DNA of 13,443 nt, from NCBI GenBank assembly GCA_947451445.1, contig CANFZJ010000044.1:1-13443 (forward strand), read 5' to 3'. Under the pieces are notes generated by a model. It did not search any database. It saw only the letters and a list, made by a program, of their open reading frames with translations, and was not told the DNA's origin. The position numbers were made by a program, and so were the translations under genes. Origin of the DNA: Comamonadaceae bacterium (GTDB taxonomy: Bacteria > Pseudomonadota > Gammaproteobacteria > Burkholderiales > Burkholderiaceae_C). Below are positions 6,369 through 12,720 of this stretch, piece by piece (position 1 is the stretch's first letter; the number at the start of each line of letters is the position of its first letter).

Positions 6369-8443
6369 GACTTTTGGGCAGCCTGGGCGGCGGCGACGGC
6401 GGTTTCGGATTTTTTGGCGAACTCGGCCCGCAGGGCGCGCAGCTTTTCGCGCGGGTCTTCCTTGGCGGTGCTGGCGTCCAGTGCCATTTCTTTGATGAAG
6501 CGGCTGGGCTGGGCGGTGACCATTTCGCGGCCTTTTTTCTTCTTGCGCGTCCAGCTGACAGCCAGGCTGCGCTGGGCGCGGGTGATGCCCACGTACATCA
6601 GGCGGCGCTCTTCCTGCAGGCGCTGGGTAATGTCTTCACTGACCACCTGCTGGCGGCCCTCGTCGTCGTCCAACTTGAAGGGCAGCATGCCCTCGGTGAC
6701 CCCGGCCAGGATGACGTGCGGCCACTCCAGCCCCTTGGAGGCGTGCAGGGTGGACAGGGTGACCACGTCCGCGTCCTTCTCGCGCTGGTTGATGGTGGAC
6801 AGCAGGGCGATGGTTTGCGCCACCTCCAGCAGGCTTTTGGTCTCGCGCATCGTCGTCACGCCGGAGTCTTCGTCCGTCTGGCCACCGGCGCGGGCCGCCA
6901 TCCAGTCGCAAAACTCCAGCACATTGGTCCAGCGGGCGGCGGCGACTTTTTCGCTGTCTTCGTTGTCGTACAGGTGCTTCTCGTAGTCGATGTCTTTCAG
7001 CCACTGCAGCATAAATGCGAGCGCGTCCTCGGCACCAATGGTGCGCCGCGCCTGGTATTCCAGGTCGGTGATGTAGCGGCCAAACTCGTGCAGGCCGTCC
7101 ATGGCCTTGGCGGGCATCAGGCTGGTCAGCGACGACGTGAACAGCGACTCGAATAGGCTCAGTTTGTACTGGGTAGAAAACTCGCCCAGCTTGGCCAGCG
7201 TGGTGTGGCCGATGCCGCGCTTGGGTGTGGTGATGCAACGCAAGAACGCCGGGTCGTCGTCGTTGTTGATCCACAGGCGGAACCAGGCGCACAGGTCTTT
7301 GATCTCGGCCCGGTCGAAAAAGCCTGTGCCGCCCGACACCTTGTAGGGTATCGACGCACGGCGTAGCGCTTTTTCAAACGGTTTGGACTGGTGGTTGGCC
7401 CGGTACAGGATGGCGAAGTGGCGGAACTCTTGAAACTGCGAGTTGCTGCGAAGCCCCTCGATACGGGCCACGGCGCGCTCGGCCTCGTGCTCTTCGTTGT
7501 CGGCATCTACCACCCGCACCGGCTCGCCTTCGCCCAGTTCACTGAACAGGGTTTTGGGGTACAGCTTGGGGTTCGGGCCAATCACATTGTTGGCCGCGCG
7601 CAGGATGGCGCTGGTGCTGCGGTAGTTTTGCTCCAGCGTGATGACCTTGAGCTGCGGAAAGTCGATGGGCAGCTTCTTCAAATTGTCCAGCGTGGCGCCG
7701 CGCCAGCCGTAGATGGACTGGTCGTCGTCGCCCACGGCGGTAAAGCGCGCATTGGTGCCGACCAGGTACTTCAGCACCTCGTACTGGGTGGCGTTGGTGT
7801 CCTGGTATTCATCGACCAGCACGTGGCCGAGCACGCTTTGCCATTTGGTCCGAACTTCCTCGAAATCGCGCAGCAGGCGCAGCGGCAGGCTAATGAGGTC
7901 GTCAAAGTCCACACTCTGGTAGGCGGTGAGCCGCTCTTCGTACAGGGCCATCACCCGGGCGGTAATGGCCTCGCTGTCGTCGGCGGCCTGGGCTGCGGCC
8001 TGCTCGGCGTTCAGCCCCATGTTCTTCCACTTGCTGATGGTCCACTGCCAGGTGCGGGCCGTGGCTACGTCCACGCTACCCCCGGCGTCCTTCAGGATGC
8101 CGGTCACGTCGTCGGCGTCCAGAATGCTGAACTGGGGCTTCAAGCCCACCCGGTGGCCGTCTTCGCGCACCATGCGCACGCCCAGGGCGTGGAAGGTGCA
8201 GATCACCACGTCCTTCGCCTCGCGCCCGATCAGCTGCTTGGCCCGCTCGCGCATTTCCATCGCCGCCTTGTTGGTGAAGGTGATGGCGGCAATTTTCTTG
8301 GCGGGCATGCCGGTTTGGATGAGGCGGGCGATCTTGTAAGTAATGACCCGCGTCTTGCCAGACCCCGCCCCCGCCAACACCAGGCAGGGGCCGTGCAGGT
8401 AGTTCACAGCTTCTTGCTGGGCGATATTCATTCCGGCGGACAT
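6365..8443 (-). CDS. rep: Rep-type ATP-dependent DNA helicase (UvrD/Rep, SF1A)
   Basis: 692 residues (E. coli Rep is about 673). Superfamily 1A motifs appear in order: Walker A AGAGSGKT (24-31), TFTNKAA (55-61), DEYQDT (211-216), GDDDQSIYGWRGA (238-250), EQNYRS (271-276), TLSTLHASKGLEW (562-574) and EERRLMYVGITRAQ (611-624). The start, QQEAVNYLHGPCLVLAGAGSGKTRVIT, and the C-terminus fit Rep better than UvrD or PcrA. Rep is a 3'-5' helicase that clears protein roadblocks ahead of the replication fork. ATG at 8443 and ATG at 8431 (residue 5) are both possible; neither has a good ribosome binding site. The Ala/Lys-rich tail (about 655-692) is probably unstructured. The TGA stop overlaps the GTG of the next gene, so rep, the secreted protein and pldA probably form one operon. 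Confidence 0.95.
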   Translation of the reverse strand: MSAGMNIAQQEAVNYLHGPCLVLAGAGSGKTRVITYKIARLIQTGMPAKKIAAITFTNKAAMEMRERAKQLIGREAKDVVICTFHALGVRMVREDGHRVGLKPQFSILDADDVTGILKDAGGSVDVATARTWQWTISKWKNMGLNAEQAAAQAADDSEAITARVMALYEERLTAYQSVDFDDLISLPLRLLRDFEEVRTKWQSVLGHVLVDEYQDTNATQYEVLKYLVGTNARFTAVGDDDQSIYGWRGATLDNLKKLPIDFPQLKVITLEQNYRSTSAILRAANNVIGPNPKLYPKTLFSELGEGEPVRVVDADNEEHEAERAVARIEGLRSNSQFQEFRHFAILYRANHQSKPFEKALRRASIPYKVSGGTGFFDRAEIKDLCAWFRLWINNDDDPAFLRCITTPKRGIGHTTLAKLGEFSTQYKLSLFESLFTSSLTSLMPAKAMDGLHEFGRYITDLEYQARRTIGAEDALAFMLQWLKDIDYEKHLYDNEDSEKVAAARWTNVLEFCDWMAARAGGQTDEDSGVTTMRETKSLLEVAQTIALLSTINQREKDADVVTLSTLHASKGLEWPHVILAGVTEGMLPFKLDDDEGRQQVVSEDITQRLQEERRLMYVGITRAQRSLAVSWTRKKKKGREMVTAQPSRFIKEMALDASTAKEDPREKLRALRAEFAKKSETAVAAAQAAQKS

Positions 8444-8550
8444 GGCGTGGGGGCTTGGGGCAAAGCGTTGGATGATACAGAGGGGGCCTGTGGGCCGTCG
8501 TTCGCCGTCAACCCAGCCTGCCCTTGCATCGCAGGATTTAGGCGATGTTT

Positions 8551-8601
8551 GCTATAAATTAAATAGCTCGCACCGTAGGTGCGCAGGGCAATGCGCACCT
8601 A
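8551..8601 (+). repeat. Repeat element with GCTAT...ATAGC end and 10-bp hairpin
   Basis: The left end is GCTAT-N7-ATAGC (8551-8567), the same terminal palindrome as copy A. It is followed by a perfect 10-bp inverted repeat, TAGGTGCGCA (8576-8585) and TGCGCACCTA (8592-8601), with a 6-base loop. It lies in the 213-base gap upstream of rep. I read it as a related repeat with a different hairpin part, because the hairpin is not shared with copies A and C. It could also act in the rep leader or promoter. Confidence 0.6.
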
Positions 8602-8615
8602 AATTCTCCAGGCGT

Positions 8616-8642
8616 AAAAAAGGCCGGATGGTCCGGCCTTTT
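8616..8642 (-). terminator. Intrinsic terminator of the cytochrome c gene
   Basis: The stem AAAAGGCCGGA (8618-8628) pairs perfectly with TCCGGCCTTTT (8632-8642) around a 3-base loop. Read on the minus strand, the hairpin runs into six T residues (8621-8616), and it lies 14 bases past the cytochrome c stop codon. The T-run follows only on this strand's 3' side, so it mainly serves the cytochrome gene and insulates rep. Confidence 0.92.
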
Positions 8643-8656
8643 GAGGGGTGTTGCGT

Positions 8657-9232
8657 TTACTTGGCCGCTGCGTCGGCGACCGCTTCGGTGCCTGCTGCCG
8701 CTGGTTTTTGCGGCACGGGGAATTTGCCCCCTCCCGCATTGGCCATGTAGACCACGGCCCGCGCCACTTCGGTGTCTTCAAAGTCGCCACCGCCCTGCGC
8801 GCCCATGGCGCCCTTGCCCTTCAGGGCCGAGTGCAGCAGGGCCTCAAAGCCCGTAGCAATGCGCGGGCCCCAGGCGGCGGCATCGCCAAACTTGGGTGCA
8901 CCCGCTACGCCTGCGCTGTGGCAGGTGGTGCACTGGGCCTTGAATACGTCTTCGCCAGACTTGAGCTCGCGGTTGGCATCGCGAATGTCGACCATGCCTA
9001 CCTTCTGGATACGTGCCGCCACAGCCTGCTGCTGCGACTCTTCGGTCAAGCCGCCCAGGGGCGAGTTGGTGCCCGCGGGTTTGGCCTCCGACACCACGTA
9101 GTACACCAGACCGATGATGGCGAAAATGGGCACTACAAATGAGAAGAACACCGCCACCAGCAGCTGTTTGGGGTTTTTGATCGGACCGGTATGGGCTTCT
9201 TCGGCCGCATGATCGTGGGGATTTGCGCTCAT
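8657..9232 (-). CDS. Membrane-anchored c-type cytochrome (cytochrome c5-like)
   Basis: 191 residues. A cytoplasmic His/Glu-rich N-terminus (1-23) is followed by one membrane helix (about 24-47), a linker, and a single periplasmic haem domain. The haem attachment site is CTTCH (Cys101-His105) in GEDVFKAQCTTCHSAGVAGAPKFGD, and the distal ligand is probably Met143 in GKGAMGAQGGG; the DTEVARAVVYMANAGGGKF helix (about 153-171) is typical of cytochrome c5 proteins. It most likely shuttles electrons to a terminal oxidase. The C-terminus is Ala/Pro-rich low complexity. A good ribosome binding site, GAGGA (9237-9241), sits 4 bases before the ATG. The gene is monocistronic: it has its own upstream region shared with the tRNA-Arg gene and ends at an intrinsic terminator. 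Confidence 0.94.
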   Translation of the reverse strand: MSANPHDHAAEEAHTGPIKNPKQLLVAVFFSFVVPIFAIIGLVYYVVSEAKPAGTNSPLGGLTEESQQQAVAARIQKVGMVDIRDANRELKSGEDVFKAQCTTCHSAGVAGAPKFGDAAAWGPRIATGFEALLHSALKGKGAMGAQGGGDFEDTEVARAVVYMANAGGGKFPVPQKPAAAGTEAVADAAAK

Positions 9233-9251
9233 GGTGTCCTCAAAAAATCGG

Positions 9252-9277
9252 GGGCTTTTAATTAGCCCACGAGTATA
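9252..9277 (-). promoter_or_regulatory. Candidate promoter -10 and palindrome upstream of cytochrome c
   Basis: On the minus strand TATACT (9277-9272) is a good -10 hexamer, but no convincing -35 stands 16-18 bases upstream. Directly after it lies the inverted repeat GGGCT-N7-AGCCC (9268-9252), then CGATTTTTT and the ribosome binding site. The palindrome falls about where transcription would start, so an operator is more likely than an attenuator; from a start further upstream it would resemble a small hairpin plus T-run. Confidence 0.4.
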
Positions 9278-9323
9278 ACCGTCACCCCTCCATACCCCTG
9301 GCGAATCAGTCCCACCCAGCGGC

Positions 9324-9329
9324 TACAAT
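9324..9329 (+). promoter_or_regulatory. -10 element of tRNA-Arg(CCG)
   Basis: TACAAT is followed by a GC-rich discriminator (GCGCAGCG), as in stringently controlled stable-RNA promoters, and ends 10 bases before the mature tRNA 5' end. No good -35 is visible. The next tRNA gene has TAGAAT at exactly the same distance. Confidence 0.55.
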
Positions 9330-9339
9330 GCGCAGCGTT

Positions 9340-9415
9340 GCGGCTGTAGCTCAGTGGATAGAGTATTGGCCTCCGAAGCCAAGGGTCGTGGGTTCGATCC
9401 CCGCCAGCCGCACCA
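9340..9415 (+). tRNA. tRNA-Arg, anticodon CCG
   Basis: A 76-base cloverleaf with encoded CCA. The acceptor stem GCGGCTG pairs perfectly with CAGCCGC and the discriminator is A. The D arm is GCTC-AGTGGATA-GAGT, the anticodon stem TTGGC/GCCAA encloses loop CTCCGAA with anticodon CCG at 9373-9375, and the T arm is GTGGG-TTCGATC-CCCGC. It reads CGG codons. It is a close paralogue of the tRNA-Arg(ACG) 93 bases downstream. Confidence 0.97.
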
Positions 9416-9492
9416 TTTGTAAAAATCCGCAATCGCAAGCTTGTGGCCTTTATGCAGTTTTTAGCCATTCGATAACGGGTTTAAAGTCGTTG

Positions 9493-9498
9493 TAGAAT
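9493..9498 (+). promoter_or_regulatory. -10 element of tRNA-Arg(ACG)
   Basis: TAGAAT ends 10 bases before the mature tRNA, the same distance as for the upstream tRNA gene. The -35 region is weak. This suggests the second tRNA has its own promoter, although read-through from the first is possible because no terminator is seen between them. Confidence 0.5.
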
Positions 9499-9508
9499 AT
9501 GAGGCTTA

Positions 9509-9585
9509 GCGGCTGTAGCTCAGTTGGATAGAGTACTTGGCTACGAACCAAGGGGTCGTGGGTTCAATTCCTGCCAGCCGCACCA
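9509..9585 (+). tRNA. tRNA-Arg, anticodon ACG
   Basis: A 77-base cloverleaf with encoded CCA. The acceptor stem GCGGCTG/CAGCCGC and discriminator A are identical to the upstream tRNA-Arg. Anticodon stem CTTGG/CCAAG encloses loop CTACGAA with anticodon ACG at 9543-9545; A34 would be deaminated to inosine by TadA to read CGU, CGC and CGA. The T arm is GTGGG-TTCAATT-CCTGC, containing two wobble pairs. A strong terminator begins 6 bases after CCA. Confidence 0.97.
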
Positions 9586-9590
9586 TTTTT

Positions 9591-9620
9591 AAAAGCCCGT
9601 TGATTTTCAGCGGGCTTTTT
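9591..9620 (+). terminator. Intrinsic terminator after the tRNA-Arg genes
   Basis: AAAAGCCCG (9591-9599) pairs with CGGGCTTTT (9611-9619), and the stem extends inwards by TTGA/TCAG with one wobble to a 3-base TTT loop. The descending arm runs into five T residues (9616-9620). Confidence 0.93.
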
Positions 9621-9647
9621 GCTTTCTGATACGCATTGCACCTCTCC

Positions 9648-9657
9648 GGGGGGGGGG
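9648..9657 (+). repeat. Homopolymer tract of ten G
   Basis: Ten consecutive G residues lie in the 179-base spacer between the tRNA terminator and the membrane-protein gene at 9800. Such a tract is prone to slippage in replication and in sequencing. The rest of this spacer shows a weak inverted repeat GCTCT/AGAGC (9669-9689) and no convincing promoter. Confidence 0.9.
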
Positions 9658-9799
9658 CGCATGCACCGGCTCTTTCTGTTCTTTAGAGCTGTCTGCCCCC
9701 ACGCTACCCAACCCCCACAGGATCGCCAACTGCTGGTTTACCATTGCATTTGGCCTGTTTGCCCCCAGTTAACCGATTCGGACAACTCTGGATGCACTA

Positions 9800-11770
9800 T
9801 TGACTAGACCTGACCTCCCCCAACTACTCGATACGCTGGACGCCGATGCGTCTCTGGCGCAACGCCACCTGTGGCTGATTAGCCTGTTTGACTGGGTGCG
9901 CGGCAGCAAGCTGACCCCGGAGGACTCATCCGGGCGGATGCAGCGGTTTTTGGATGCGGTACAGGCCGAGCCTGCCTTACAAGACCGGTTGCGGCAGTGG
10001 TGGCGGGTGCTGGCGGACACGGTGGACAGCACCATGGTGCTGGCCGACCATGGCATGTCCCATCGCACTGCGTTTTTCAGCGAATTGTCAGACCGGCTGG
10101 GCCGCAAAATCTTGCCCGCCACTCCCGAAACCATCGACGCTGCCGAGCTGTTTGACCTGGCGCTGCCGTCCCGGCACGATGCGGCCTGGCTGTCGGCGTT
10201 GGACGCCCCCACCTTGGCCCGCATCGGCGCGCTGCTGTCGTCGCCATCCCGCACGCCGGGCGTGACGCTGTGGCAAGACGAGCTGCTGCAGGCGATTGCG
10301 TTTTGCACCAGCCAGATCATGGCTACTGGCGTTGCGTCCGAGCTGCGCTTGCGCATGAGCCCTGAGGCCCGCCATGCCGAGCCCTTCAATAGCCTGTCGT
10401 CCGACGTGGAGGCTTTACGCCAGGCCTTCATTGCCACGCCGCGCGAAGCCCCCGAGCTGGACGCCGCCGCCCAGCGTCTGCGCGAACGGCTGGAGCTGTG
10501 CCGCCAGGCGGCAGCCAGCGTCTACCCGCATCTGAACGAGCACGGCATCTCGGTCAACCTGGTGTTCATCCTGCGCCAACTGCGCGAACGGGTGCTGCGC
10601 GTGCGGGATTTGATGGACTGCCTGCTGTCCGCCACGCCGCAGCTCAGCACGGCGCGTCTGCTGGCCCGGTTGACGCTGGCGGGGCAGGAGCGGCGCAGCC
10701 TGCGCTCGCTGGTGCGGGCCAATGCGTCCATGCTGGCCGCCAAGGTGACCGAGCGCAGCGCCGAAACCGGTGAACACTACATTACCCGCGACCGGGCCGA
10801 GTACCGGGGCATGCTGGCCAAGGCCGTAGGCGGCGGTGCCGCCACCGCATTGACCACCTTGCTGAAATTCATGATCGCCGCTGTGGGCTTGACCGCGTTC
10901 TGGGCCGGCATGTGGTCCAGTGTGATGTACGCGGCCAGCTTCGTGCTGATCCAACTGCTGCACTGGACGTTGGCCACCAAGCAGCCCGCCATGACCGCGC
11001 CCGCCATGGCCGCCAAACTGAAAGACCTGGGCAGCAGTACGGCCGTAGACGAATTTGTCGATGAAGTCACCCACCTGGTGCGCTCCCAGGTGGCGGCGGT
11101 GCTGGGCAATGTGGGCATGGTTGCGCCCTGTGTGCTGCTGATCAGCCTGGCCATGCAATGGCTGGGCGGCCACCCCATGGTGGACCACAAAGAGGCCGAG
11201 CACGTCTTCCACACTCTGCACCTGCTAACCCCCAGCACGCTGCTGTTTGCCGCCTTTACCGGGGTGCTGCTGTTTGTCTCCAGCCTGATTGCGGGCGCGG
11301 TGGAAAACTGGTTTGTGCTGCACCGGCTGGACTCTGCCCTGCGCTACAACCCGCGCATCGGCGCCGTACTGGGCGCGGTGCGGGCTGACCGCTGGGCGCA
11401 CTTCATGCGCGAACACATCTCTGGCTTTGCATCCAACATCTCGCTGGGTTTCATGCTTGGCTTGCTACCGCCCGTGCTGGCCTTTGTCGGCCTGGGCCTG
11501 GAGGCCCGCCACGTCACCCTGTCCACTGGGCAGTTGGCTGCGGCAGCCGCGTCGTATGGCACGCAGGTATGGCATATGCCTGACTTTTGGTGGTGCGTCG
11601 CCGCCATTCCGCTGATCGGCGTGCTGAACCTTACGGTCAGCTTCTACCTGGCGCTGCAGCTGGCCCTGGGTGCACACAGCGTTACCGGTCTGGACCGGCA
11701 GCGGCTGCGCGCGGCGGTGTTTCGGCGCATTCGGCAGCAGCCGGGCAGCTTTTTGTGGCCCAAGGGGTAA
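9800..11770 (+). CDS. SpecificRecomb-family polytopic membrane protein (so-called site-specific recombinase)
   Basis: 656 residues. The overall plan fits the proteins annotated 'site-specific recombinase' or Gcr (Pfam SpecificRecomb). A soluble, helix-rich N-terminal half (about 1-330) begins SLAQRHLWLISLFDWVRG. A membrane half has about six hydrophobic segments (near 345-367, 373-391, 432-455, 478-503, 545-567 and 598-624), and the chain ends GSFLWPKG. I see no tyrosine-recombinase R-HxxR-Y set or serine-recombinase catalytic region, and a polytopic membrane topology argues against DNA recombination, so the true function is unknown. The start is TTG at 9800-9802 with GGA 7 bases upstream (9790-9792); the only nearby ATG (9792) is out of frame and stops after three codons, and the next in-frame Met is residue 47. 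It converges on rsmI across a 44-base gap. Confidence 0.88.
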   Translation: MTRPDLPQLLDTLDADASLAQRHLWLISLFDWVRGSKLTPEDSSGRMQRFLDAVQAEPALQDRLRQWWRVLADTVDSTMVLADHGMSHRTAFFSELSDRLGRKILPATPETIDAAELFDLALPSRHDAAWLSALDAPTLARIGALLSSPSRTPGVTLWQDELLQAIAFCTSQIMATGVASELRLRMSPEARHAEPFNSLSSDVEALRQAFIATPREAPELDAAAQRLRERLELCRQAAASVYPHLNEHGISVNLVFILRQLRERVLRVRDLMDCLLSATPQLSTARLLARLTLAGQERRSLRSLVRANASMLAAKVTERSAETGEHYITRDRAEYRGMLAKAVGGGAATALTTLLKFMIAAVGLTAFWAGMWSSVMYAASFVLIQLLHWTLATKQPAMTAPAMAAKLKDLGSSTAVDEFVDEVTHLVRSQVAAVLGNVGMVAPCVLLISLAMQWLGGHPMVDHKEAEHVFHTLHLLTPSTLLFAAFTGVLLFVSSLIAGAVENWFVLHRLDSALRYNPRIGAVLGAVRADRWAHFMREHISGFASNISLGFMLGLLPPVLAFVGLGLEARHVTLSTGQLAAAAASYGTQVWHMPDFWWCVAAIPLIGVLNLTVSFYLALQLALGAHSVTGLDRQRLRAAVFRRIRQQPGSFLWPKG

Positions 11771-11773
11771 ATC

Positions 11774-11811
11774 GGCCACTAGCGTAGGCACTACCTGCAC
11801 AGATAGCTATC
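11774..11811 (+). repeat. Comamonad-type intergenic repeat, copy C (partial)
   Basis: GGCCACTAGCGTAGG and TAGCTAT occur at the same 37-base spacing as in copy A (6305-6341), with 23 of 37 identical. The right end here is a perfect 10-base palindrome, GATAGCTATC (11802-11811), instead of GCTAT-N7-ATAGC, so this copy looks truncated or degenerate. It fills the convergent gap between the membrane protein and rsmI, 4 bases short of the rsmI stop. Confidence 0.55.
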
Positions 11812-11814
11812 AAT

Positions 11815-12720
11815 TCAGGAGTCCTCGCCCTTCAGTGCCAATGCCGCCGCATACAGCACTTTGCGCGGTTCGCCGGTGATGTCGGCGCACAGCTGGACGG
11901 CGGTTTTCAGGGGCAGCTCGGCCAACAGCAGCTTGAGCACCCGCAGGTCTTGCACGGGCGTTTCGCTGGGCGGGGCAGGGTGGATGACCACGACGAATTC
12001 ACCGCGCGTGCGGGACGACTGGGCGGCCAGCCAGGCGCTGAGGTCTTGGGCCGGGACGGTGGCAATTTCTTCAAACTGTTTGGTCAACTCACGGGCCATG
12101 GTGACCGGGCGCGCACCCAGGCAGGCCAGGCTGCGGGCCAGGGCTTCGATGCGGTGCGGTGCCTCCAGCAGCACCACAGCGCGGGGCTCGGCCAGCAGGC
12201 CCTGGGCGGCGGTGTCGCGCTCGGTGGCTTTGCTGGGCAAAAAACCGGTGAAAACGAAGCCCGTGTCCTGCACGATGCCCGCCGCGCTGAGGGCCGCCGT
12301 GATGCTGCTGGCCCCCGGCAGCGGCACCACCGCCAGGCCCGCAGCCCTGGCGGCGGTCACCAGCCGTGCCCCGGGGTCGCTGATGGCGGGGGTGCCCGCG
12401 TCGCTGACGTAGGCAATGCGTTCGCCCTGTTGCAGGCGGCGCACCACGTTTTGCGCGGCCTCCGACTCGTTGTGCTGGTGCACCGCCAGCAGCTGGGCGC
12501 CGGGTTTGTCGATGCCGTAGGCGCGTAGCAGGGCCTGGGTGTGGCGGGTGTCTTCGCAGGCGATGGCGTCTACCATGCCCAGCACATACAGGGCGCGCAG
12601 GCTGATGTCGCACAGGTTGCCAATGGGTGTGGCCACGATGTACAGCGTGCCCGCCGGATAATGTTGCGAAGACGCGGCCGCGTGGGCCGCGCCCAAGGCG
12701 GAGGCAAATAGAGCGCTCAA
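11815..12720 (-). CDS. rsmI: 16S rRNA (cytidine-1402 2'-O)-methyltransferase RsmI
   Basis: 301 residues (E. coli about 286). It uses SAM to methylate the 2'-O of C1402 in the decoding centre of 16S rRNA. Family motifs in order: GTLYIVATPIGNL (24-36), ACEDTRHT (54-61), YVSDAGTPAISDPG (104-117), PLPGASS (133-139), FTGFLPSK (157-164), VLLEAPHR and ARELTKQFEE. The tetrapyrrole-methylase-type Rossmann-like fold is clear. The start must be non-ATG: an in-frame TGA lies at 12730-12732 and no Met occurs before the first motif. TTG at 12718-12720 is preceded by GAGGA (12727-12731) at a 6-base spacing, so I choose it. Its first base pairs with the first base of the divergent yraN ATG, so the two start codons share position 12720. 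Confidence 0.95.
   Translation of the reverse strand: MSALFASALGAAHAAASSQHYPAGTLYIVATPIGNLCDISLRALYVLGMVDAIACEDTRHTQALLRAYGIDKPGAQLLAVHQHNESEAAQNVVRRLQQGERIAYVSDAGTPAISDPGARLVTAARAAGLAVVPLPGASSITAALSAAGIVQDTGFVFTGFLPSKATERDTAAQGLLAEPRAVVLLEAPHRIEALARSLACLGARPVTMARELTKQFEEIATVPAQDLSAWLAAQSSRTRGEFVVVIHPAPPSETPVQDLRVLKLLLAELPLKTAVQLCADITGEPRKVLYAAALALKGEDS

Noticed and set aside
7391..8557. 388-codon open frame on the plus strand
   Set aside because: It is antisense to the rep helicase motifs. Its composition is typical of a reverse-frame artefact and no domain is recognisable.
9669..9689. Inverted repeat GCTCT-N11-AGAGC before the gene at 9800
   Set aside because: A five-base arm and long loop in a 179-base spacer is within chance expectation.
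9792..9803. Mini-ORF ATG-CAC-TAT-TGA overlapping the TTG start at 9800
   Set aside because: It could couple translation, but three codons overlapping a start are easily due to chance and nothing else supports it.
9619..9807. 62-codon open frame across the G10 tract
   Set aside because: Low-complexity product with no ribosome binding site. It spans the terminator T-run, the G tract and the start of the next gene.
9340..11770. Genomic island at tRNA-Arg with an adjacent 'site-specific recombinase'
   Set aside because: The adjacent protein is a polytopic membrane protein without integrase motifs. I see no repeat of the tRNA 3' end downstream and no change in composition or phage-like genes.
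12627..12719. Upstream extension of yraN
   Set aside because: It is an Arg/Pro-rich translation antisense to the rsmI N-terminus; the family starts near the ATG at 12720.
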